Of a stretch of DNA of 5,607 bases, positions 5,228 through 5,607 are shown one piece after another (the stretch's first letter is position 1; each line of letters opens with the position of its first letter). The stretch is from NCBI GenBank assembly GCA_900321525.1, contig ONWL01000115.1:1-5607 (forward strand). Direction: 5' to 3'. This DNA is from an uncultured Eubacteriales bacterium (GTDB lineage: Bacteria; Bacillota; Clostridia; Lachnospirales; Lachnospiraceae). Below the pieces are notes generated by a model that worked only from the letters and a program-made list of their open reading frames with translations, ran no database searches and was not told the origin of the DNA. The translations under genes and the position numbers were made by a program.

Positions 5228-5607
5228 TCAATTGCATTTTAATATTTGATTTGCACGATCCTTTGGCAATAAAAACAAACTCTCTGCCAATACTGCACCT
5301 GCAAATATACTCAGCCCATATACAACCTGTATTTCACTTCCACTATTCCATAACAAAAAACACACGCTCAGACACTCTATCGCCAACACCATCAACGTTT
5401 TCTTTTTGCTTCTTAATATTTCTTTTTTACTTTCTTTCTGACTTCCTGCATATAATCCATTGAACAGAGTACTTATAAACATCATCAATAATATCATGAT
5501 AGAAGCATATTTGAACATGGCAATATATTTGCCCGCACATATCACAAGAAACATCACTGCAATATACGTCAGAATACAATATAAATGATTCTTCCCATGC
5601 CTTCCTC
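5228..5607 (-). CDS. Multi-pass membrane protein, N-terminus beyond right edge
   Basis: The frame ends with TGA at 5228-5230 and stays open to the right edge (125 codons visible), so the start is probably outside. Internal candidates (GTG 5557, ATG 5554, ATG 5518) have no ribosome binding site, which supports a longer gene. The visible part has four hydrophobic segments: LYCILTYIAVMFLVICAG; FKYASIMILLMMFISTLF; then, after a strongly basic loop (QKESKKEILRSKKK), TLMVLAIECLSVCFLLW; and VVYGLSIFAGAVLAESLFLL. The basic loop should be cytoplasmic by the positive-inside rule. I recognise no family. It lies 40 bp upstream of the exporter gene on the same strand, so it is likely cotranscribed. It could be a further export or immunity component or a fragment of a larger membrane protein. 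The gene is AT-rich compared with the exporter. Confidence 0.75.
   Translation of the reverse strand, partial: GRHGKNHLYCILTYIAVMFLVICAGKYIAMFKYASIMILLMMFISTLFNGLYAGSQKESKKEILRSKKKTLMVLAIECLSVCFLLWNSGSEIQVVYGLSIFAGAVLAESLFLLPKDRANQILKCN

Noticed and set aside
1..5607. CRISPR arrays, tRNA/rRNA genes, insertion sequences
   Set aside because: No regular spaced repeats, cloverleaf sequences, transposase motifs or terminal inverted repeats were seen; the only long repeat is the two-copy leader cassette.

Overview
This window looks like part of a chromosome or accessory island from a gut-type Firmicute, most likely Clostridia/Lachnospiraceae. The reasons are strong AAGGAGG-type ribosome binding sites, Gram-positive lipoprotein and Big_2 surface-protein signatures, and a double-glycine peptide exporter of the PCAT type. 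The genus cannot be named from the sequence. Every gene I can support lies on the minus strand, so transcription runs from right to left, and gene spacing is mostly short enough for one operon.

In transcription order: the 3' part of an unidentified multi-pass membrane protein (entering from the right edge, to 5228); a complete C39-peptidase ABC exporter (2938-5187); GG-leader precursor B (2464-2826); a 48-residue two-helix membrane peptide (2228-2374); GG-leader precursor A (1644-2063); a Tyr-rich acidic lipoprotein (976-1569); and the N-terminal 318 residues of a secreted protein with three bacterial Ig-like repeats (1-954, running off the left edge).

The two precursors share an almost identical 29-residue leader ending in Gly-Gly, followed by unrelated cores of 91 and 110 residues. 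The similarity continues at DNA level upstream through the ribosome binding site and a 26-28 bp dyad, so a block of about 152 bp is duplicated (1977-2128 and 2740-2892). The exporter carries the Cys-His-Asp triad needed to cut such leaders and all the ATPase motifs needed for export.

The natural reading is a bacteriocin-like or signalling-peptide export locus: exporter, two peptides, and small membrane-bound or lipid-anchored proteins that could confer self-protection. Peptide B has a GxxxGxxxG helix motif, as in two-peptide (class IIb) bacteriocins, but both cores are longer than usual for class II peptides. Function of the peptides, the immunity roles and the operator are inference. The peptide/lipoprotein part and the right-hand membrane gene are visibly more AT-rich than the exporter and Ig-like genes.
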